Part shown: positions 58,732 through 64,000 of the stretch, piece after piece
Numbering within the stretch: the first letter of the stretch is position 1
How the letters are laid out: the number at the start of each line of letters is the position of its first letter
DNA from: Xylaria sp. FL1777
Taxonomy: Eukaryota > Ascomycota > Sordariomycetes > Xylariales > Xylariaceae
Assembly (NCBI GenBank): GCA_022578965.1
Contig: MU400540.1
Coordinates: 124,001-188,000 of the forward strand
Reading direction: 5' to 3'
Length of the DNA stretch: 64,000 nt
Program-made: the position numbers and the translations under genes
The notes under the pieces: model-generated
What the model saw: only the letters and a program-made list of their open reading frames with translations
Databases searched by the model: none
What the model was told of the DNA's origin: nothing

Positions 58732-59776
58732 TTACGTCTTCAGTGTGACATCCGCGAACACGGGCCGGTGATCACTGAAATAGACGCCCCCAACGACATT
58801 ATCCACGACCTCGTACCGCGTCACGTCCCACGTAGCCGCGGCGTCGGGGCCGAGCCAGAGGAAATCGATGCGCTGACTCACCTCCGGGACCTCGTCGGGC
58901 ACGAAGCCGGTGTACGTCTCGTACGGGCCAAAGCGCGCCTGCTCGTCGGCAAGCGTGTACGAATCCTGGAGATATCCGTCTGCGACCATGGCGGCGTACG
59001 CGTCGGCGCCGGGCTCGGAGTTGAAATCCCCGGACAGCGTGACGGGGAGGCCGGGCCCCCACTGCGCCTGCACGTCGCGGATGACGCTCAGCACGATTTT
59101 GACGCCCTCGGACCGCGCCGCCGAGCTCGCGTTGTCGAGATGTGTGTTCGCGGCGACGAACCGCGTGCCCGTCGCCGCGTCCTCGAAGACGGCCGCGAGC
59201 ACGTAGCGCCGGCTGCCGGCCCCCGGCCAGTACGAGGGCACGTCCGGCGTCGGGGAGAGTCACTTCTGCGTAGAGCTTAGCAGCGTCACTCGCGCCGGCT
59301 GGTACAGGATGGGGCAGTACTCCCCGGCCTCCTTGCCGTCGTCACGGCCCGTGCCGAGGTAGGTCCACGCGGATCCCAGCCCGGCGAGGATGTCGAGCAA
59401 TTGCGCATGCAGCACCTCCCTGTTTACACGCTGGAGTTAGCAATTACGGAAAAGAGTAAGATTCCAGTTTATGTTTCGGGAGCATGCAGGGGCAATGAGG
59501 CCCAAAGCCTGCCAAAAGGGGGAAATAATGATTCCAGGGGACTAACTGCATGCCGATGACCGGCACCGCACCGGCCGCTGTGGCGTTCGCGGCTGTTTCC
59601 GAGACCCGATCGATTAGCAGCGGGCCGCGGATGCTCCACGGTTTCTCGTAGGCGCCTCCCGGGGCCGCGTAGCGGATGTTAGAGGTGATGACGCGGAGAC
59701 CGAGGGGGTCTGCAGCCGCAGCCGCCTCTTGTGTCGTCGCCATAAGCAGAGTCCCAAGGATTACCAGCGAGCGCAT
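58732..59776 (-). pseudogene. Secreted endonuclease/exonuclease/phosphatase-family gene with in-frame TGA
   Basis: Two exons, 59776-59547 and 59419-58732, join in phase (CA|G) and encode 305 codons interrupted once, by TGA at 59262-59260 (codon 130). The N-terminus is a signal peptide (MRSLVILGTLLMATTQEAAA). All catalytic motifs of the EEP fold are present: TSNIRY, GMQE (metal Glu), ANTHLDN, GDFNSEP, RIDFLW and SDHRPV. The stop falls between STQK and LSPTPDVPS, where family members commonly have Trp, so TGG to TGA is the simplest origin. Everything downstream remains open and conserved. The gene is clearly more GC-rich than its surroundings. Options are a recent pseudogene, a sequencing error, or stop-codon readthrough (the context is TGA CTC). 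An intron cannot remove the TGA in phase as far as I can see. Confidence 0.75.
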
Positions 59777-60663
59777 TGTGCTTCGAAACGGTTCGACTAT
59801 GTGTCAGTAAACGAAGTAGGAGAATGGTCCTCGACCCGTTACTTATTAAGCACAAACTCAGATTATCGACTAGGTATTCTTCTGTGAATCTAGTGCTGCG
59901 ATGAGAGAGGGAGCTGGAGTAGGTTTAAGAAAATCCCGAGCCAACGTGCTCCTATAAACATTCGGCACTGGTTATGCTCGATTCTCTCTGGCCGTCTTGG
60001 CCTTTCCCGCATCAGAACTTCCCAATACGTAATCCAACTTTTGACCCCAGTGTACCTGCCTACCAAGGCAGGTTATCTAGACTGCGAATCCGAGCATCAC
60101 ATCAAAGAGCTGGCAGCGTCGCACTTGATTAAGCGGAGGCCGTGCCAATAGCGTTTAGTCTCTTGGCACGTGAACACCCAGACTTGGCATTAAGTCATTT
60201 CAATACAGTTCTAGTATACGCATAGATTATCGAGTTTGTTCGTCTAAATCCATGTAATCAGTTATGCGACTGTTCTGAGACCTACGTCCCACGCCCTGCC
60301 ACAACTATTGTAAAATCAATCAACCCAAGATCAATAAGGTGTTTGTCTATTTTAGCAACACGAAGCGTATCCCTCGGGGGAAAGCACCTGCTTGTGCCCC
60401 GAAGAGGCGTATTATGAAGGTGTAATGGATACAAAGGGGCGTTGGTATAACACCATCTATCTCGTTCGTTAATTAAGCAACCATGCTCATGCATCCGTTT
60501 CTAATGCGGCTTGTTCTTTCTTCAAGGTTGTAATCTTGGCATGGCCTGCCAAAAGCGTATAGACAGAAACCGTGACGCCAAACGCCGCTACCGCCTCGCC
60601 AGGGCCATATCCATGCCGAGAAAAACACGCGGTTTATATACATTTAAGAACTCAGAGACGGGA
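59777..60663. other. Intergenic, nothing recognised
   Basis: Promoter of the EEP-family gene and 3' region of the Csc1-type gene. Short frames at 60282-60494 (-) and 60511-60882 (+) are unsupported; the latter overlaps the Csc1-type C-terminus. Confidence 0.4.
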
Positions 60664-63600
60664 TTACCAGCCTCCAGAGTTATCACGTCTCGGTCTCCGC
60701 GCCTCTCGGAAATAGTTGTATTGCATGGGATCATGTTCAGGCGAAGTGAGCTCTTCATCCTGAGGCAAACCACCGTAACCTTCTGGGCCACCGCCAAGCA
60801 TCCCAGCACCACCTGGTGTTCTACCGAGTCGCTCCACGCTACGTTCTCTGAACCTAGATGCAGCGGTGACGGGCATGGGTGATGCATTGCTCACTAGGTT
60901 GGAATTACTATCATTCCCTTGTGAATATAGCGGGCTTCGCGTTTGGCCCACATCGACAGGGGGGGAGTAGGGACTCCCCATAGGCCGTGTATATCCAGTT
61001 GGATAAGTCATTCCAACCTCTGAAGCTGGGGATAGAATCCGACTCGGGCCAGGGCTTGGTATGCGAGGAACTGGAGGTGCGGGACTTGCCGATCGGGAGT
61101 TAGGTTCACTGCCGTCCCACATACTTCCTGGTGTACCGGGGCGAATGATATCATTCGAACGTCCGAAAATATTCCCGGCACCGTGCTCTGAGGCAAACTC
61201 TGATCGATTCTTGTAATATTCAAAATCGAGACGTGACTCGGGGACAATTTCAAATCCAGGAACGCCAGTCGATTTGCCTGGTCTGGCAGAATTCATTGGT
61301 TTCATAGCATACGCGTCAGAATAGCCAGAGGTTGACATTGTATCTCCTGAGTCAGCAGTACGCCCATCGGACAGCCGACCTCTATAAATCGAAGCCAGAA
61401 TATTTTGCGCCTTAGCATGCACCATTGGAGTGATGAGATTTCTATACAGTGCAGGGTGGCCGAATCGTGCAGCAAGGTTGCTAGATCTCAGGGGATCCTT
61501 GAGAGCACTGGTATTGCTGTGCTTGTTAATAGACTGGGTTGAATAGAAGTGGATCTTAGCATCAAACGTTCGAGCGCAGTATATCTTGAAAATGATCATG
61601 AGGAATGGTAGAGGAGCCGTGGCAAACGCCTGGATATGCCCACCAACGCCTCGTTGAAAGACGGCCAAAAAGATGACGAGATTCGCGAGAATGGTGCCGA
61701 AAACGAAACGATTATATACGACACGCCAGATCATTCCACCGGACTCATTTTTAGTGACAAAAATGTAAAGAAGCAAGTATTTCTTCAGCCAAACATCGAT
61801 TGAGAAATAGATTGCAGCAGCTGGCAGCACCAATGGTTGAAGACCACCAAAGCATAGCGCAACAGTGGAATAAAACAAGAAGAAGTTGTAATAGCTTGCA
61901 TAATCGAACGTTGGAGGCGCTGTGAGCTCAATCATTTCTCTCGGCGTAGGACTTGAGAACTTGCGCATGAAAAAACTGTAGATCAATGGCCATAACTGTG
62001 CCAGATCTATCGCAGCACCCAGATTTCTTTGGAGAAGCCAGGTCACCCAGAACGCCGAGACGTTGCATAGGGAAATGAACAAGGTCTCAAAGAATTGACT
62101 ATTTAGGATCGCATTCCCAACGTCTGATCCATGACTGGTGTTATCGATGACTGTGATGACAAAACTCCACACTGTATTGAATAGTGAGAAGACAATGAGA
62201 TTGTTGAAGATGAAAAAAGCATAGAGCTTAGCAACGACATGGCGATCGCGGCCGGTTTTTGTACGATCACCAGCTCTCATAGAAAGACGACGAAAGATGA
62301 TTGGAAGAACCAGGTAAATCAACGAAGTAACAGCTGGCGATGCCACACCCTGAACAATCGCCCAGAATGCTGTATTAGTGGACAATTGTTTCTGAAAATC
62401 GTCCCAGACTAGGCCCAAGTTACTAAGATTCGACACGAAAATAGCAATCAAGGCATTTGGTGCAATCCATAAGAAGGTCAACAGAATAATCCAAAGGTTG
62501 TTGACAATTCTACGCCAACTTCGGCTAGATGGACTGAGGGTCATGTTGTCCCAAATAATGTCGTTGGGTGTGGGTGCGAGAACGACTGTAGCACCTAGAG
62601 GTTTCTTCTTGCGCAAGGTGTATGCAATGGCGTGAGCTTCGGAGATGTCGTCATAGCTGGCGAATCCATAAGAAAAGGTATTGCGTTTATCAAGGCTACT
62701 GCGAACTTCCTTTATCTCAAGCTCAAGCTCTCGGATTCGCTGTGTTAAATAGTCGATAGCATCGATCTTTTGACCTTTGGGGTAAGTGCTATAGGATGGG
62801 TCTTTCTTCGAAGGGTAGCACAGCGGTCGGGCAGGAGGAAGATGTTGAGGGTCTTTCAAATACTTCGCAAGAACTTTCTCAAGTTTTCGAACGGTGTGGT
62901 CATGTTGCTCGATGAGACTAGGTATAAGCTTGACATTCCGTGCAATAACAGTCCTAGAGAAAGAAGACTGTGGGATCGCACTATCAATGATCCTTGCAAT
63001 ACCCTCATCTGAGGCCATGTTTTTCGGGATGTCGTTCAGCTGCCGACATGTTAGTTATCAAATTCCTCTCTTGATGCTGTTTCAGCTTACCATTAACGTT
63101 CTCGCAGAAAGGCTGCGCTGGTATTCCTCGCTCTCGAAGTAAAGGCGTCGTAACCTGAATATTTGCCTATAGTTCCACCACAAAAATCCGCAGATGACAA
63201 TATTAAACAAATATCCAAGAACGACGAGTGCCCAGATGGGTTCACCTGAGACATTTGCAGGCGTGAATCTCAAAAACCACTTCTGAAGGGGATCCTTGTC
63301 CGAATTCAGTTCCCAATAGATCGGCAAAAGCACGGCAGTCCCCAGCACGGAGACGATGAGAAATATATTCCTGCACATTTGCATAACCCTGATGAAGACA
63401 GCAGCATCCATGCCAGCGTGGGCTACAAGATCTTTCTCCGTCGTGCGCCATAACGGCATAACCCAAGCAAAGAATCCCTTCCCTATAGGCGGAGGAGCAT
63501 GTTTCTCGTCGGCGTGCTTTAGTTTGGGAGCATAAATGACCGTATTGTAAGGCCGGACGAAAGAAAATATGAGAGCGGTGACGACGGTGATTCCCACCGA

Positions 63601-63761
63601 CGTAGCAAGAGCAGACCAGATCGCGCCATCTGTCAACTATCCATCATGTGAGCATACAATTTCAACTCGAATGGACACGTCCCGGTTGTACTTACAGGCT
63701 GCTTGAAGGGGTTTTTTAACAGATCCAAGAGCTCTTGGGCCGGCGACTTTGTGTCATCCAT
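60664..63761 (-). CDS. Csc1/TMEM63 (OSCA)-type mechanosensitive cation channel
   Basis: A member of the DUF221 superfamily (yeast Csc1, Rsn1, Phm7; plant OSCA), plasma-membrane or endomembrane cation channels gated by osmotic or mechanical stress. Three exons in phase: 63761-63696, 63636-63091 and 63039-60664, giving 995 aa. The N-terminal late-exocytosis domain has three membrane segments: ATSVGITVVTALIFSFVRPY, then around IFLIVSVLGTAVLLPIYW and LVVLGYLFNIVICGFLWW. A cytosolic RRM-like loop follows (NDIPKNMASDEGIARIID, then YGFASYDDISEAHAIAYTL). From about residue 360 the channel core has about eight segments (NNLWIILLTFLWIAPNALIA, LVIFLAVFQRGVGG). The cytosolic tail (about 700-995) is Ser/Pro/Gly-rich and disordered. 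Length and layout fit the filamentous-fungus Rsn1/Phm7 group. The start at 63761 precedes a second in-phase-shifted ATG at 63757, which is out of frame. No lesion was seen. Confidence 0.92.
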
Positions 63762-64000
63762 GTTAGTTTCGATATGCCTTGCGTCTCAGAGAAATCAACG
63801 TGTTCGGCGGATGTTGAGGGAGACAAAGGGCGCGAATAATCAGTCCGAGAATCGAGGTCGTCGGTTTTTAGCGGAAAGGTGGTTAGAAGGACTAGGTCAC
63901 GGAAAATAAGCGGACCACATCGAGTCGAATTATATCATGCCCAGCAAATGTGATATGGCAATTGCTTCCCCGTCGCGATGTTTCCCGGCGATGTACCACC
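63762..64000. other. Promoter region of Csc1-type gene
   Basis: The upstream region of the Csc1-type gene runs to the window edge. No second gene can be recognised; a short plus frame (63703-63909) overlaps the first exon and is a shadow. Confidence 0.4.

Noticed and set aside
58799..59280. Overlapping Arg-rich frames on both strands across the EEP-family gene
   Set aside because: They are by-products of GC-rich codon usage; only the minus frame with EEP motifs is meaningful.

Overview
The window is nuclear DNA of a filamentous ascomycete (Pezizomycotina, most likely a Sordariomycete). Genes carry several short introns of about 45-150 bases with GTRNGT donors. The recognisable proteins are fungal: Atg11, NHP6-type HMG protein, Csc1-type channel, a fungal NLR, CorA-like and intradiol dioxygenase proteins. 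One 6.9 kb element shows the mutation pattern of repeat-induced point mutation (RIP). Exon boundaries were worked out by hand from splice sites and reading-frame phase. They agree in phase for every gene described as intact, except where an entry says otherwise.

Layout. 0-3.8 kb: weak hypothetical ORFs and tracts rich in AGGTA/TACCT. 3.8-11.9 kb: housekeeping genes, namely mitochondrial ribosomal protein bL9m (+), the selective-autophagy scaffold Atg11 (-) and a CENP-H-like kinetochore protein (+). 12-17.1 kb: gene-poor, ending in a long pyrimidine-rich leader before the small NHP6-type gene (17.1-17.6 kb). 19.8-26.4 kb: a fungal protein family of unknown function and a TLDc-like protein. 28.7-30.3 kb: an unusual metzincin-type metalloprotease without a signal peptide, lying between two diverged direct repeats. 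32.3-33.4 kb: a secreted intradiol dioxygenase. 33.9-34.6 kb: an F-box-like gene broken by one TGA codon.

35.1-43.8 kb is the most striking region. A CorA-like Mg2+ transporter gene on the minus strand is split inside an exon by a complete LTR retrotransposon (36116-43062). The element has two 328-bp LTRs and a perfect 5-bp target duplication (AGTTT), and RIP has reduced it to very AT-rich DNA. The two gene halves join in frame when the element and one target copy are removed.

45.3-56.7 kb is accessory DNA, all on the minus strand. It holds an intact 1116-aa NLR (alpha/beta-hydrolase, NB-ARC, TPR), two tandem paralogues of the AsaB/CTB9/CmcJ-like hydroxylase/desaturase family, and an intact 605-aa amidase. 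The last three may form a small metabolic group. Next come a 187-bp foldback element with TA target duplication (mariner-type MITE) and a 96-aa internally repeated protein. Then follow a secreted endonuclease/exonuclease/phosphatase-family gene with one in-frame TGA at a probable Trp codon, and at the right end a 995-aa Csc1/TMEM63-type channel.

I found no rRNA, tRNA or CRISPR feature. The items most worth follow-up are the transposon-split CorA gene with its mirror-image RIP gradient, the NLR, the duplicated oxygenase/amidase group, the MITE, and the two single-TGA pseudogenes.
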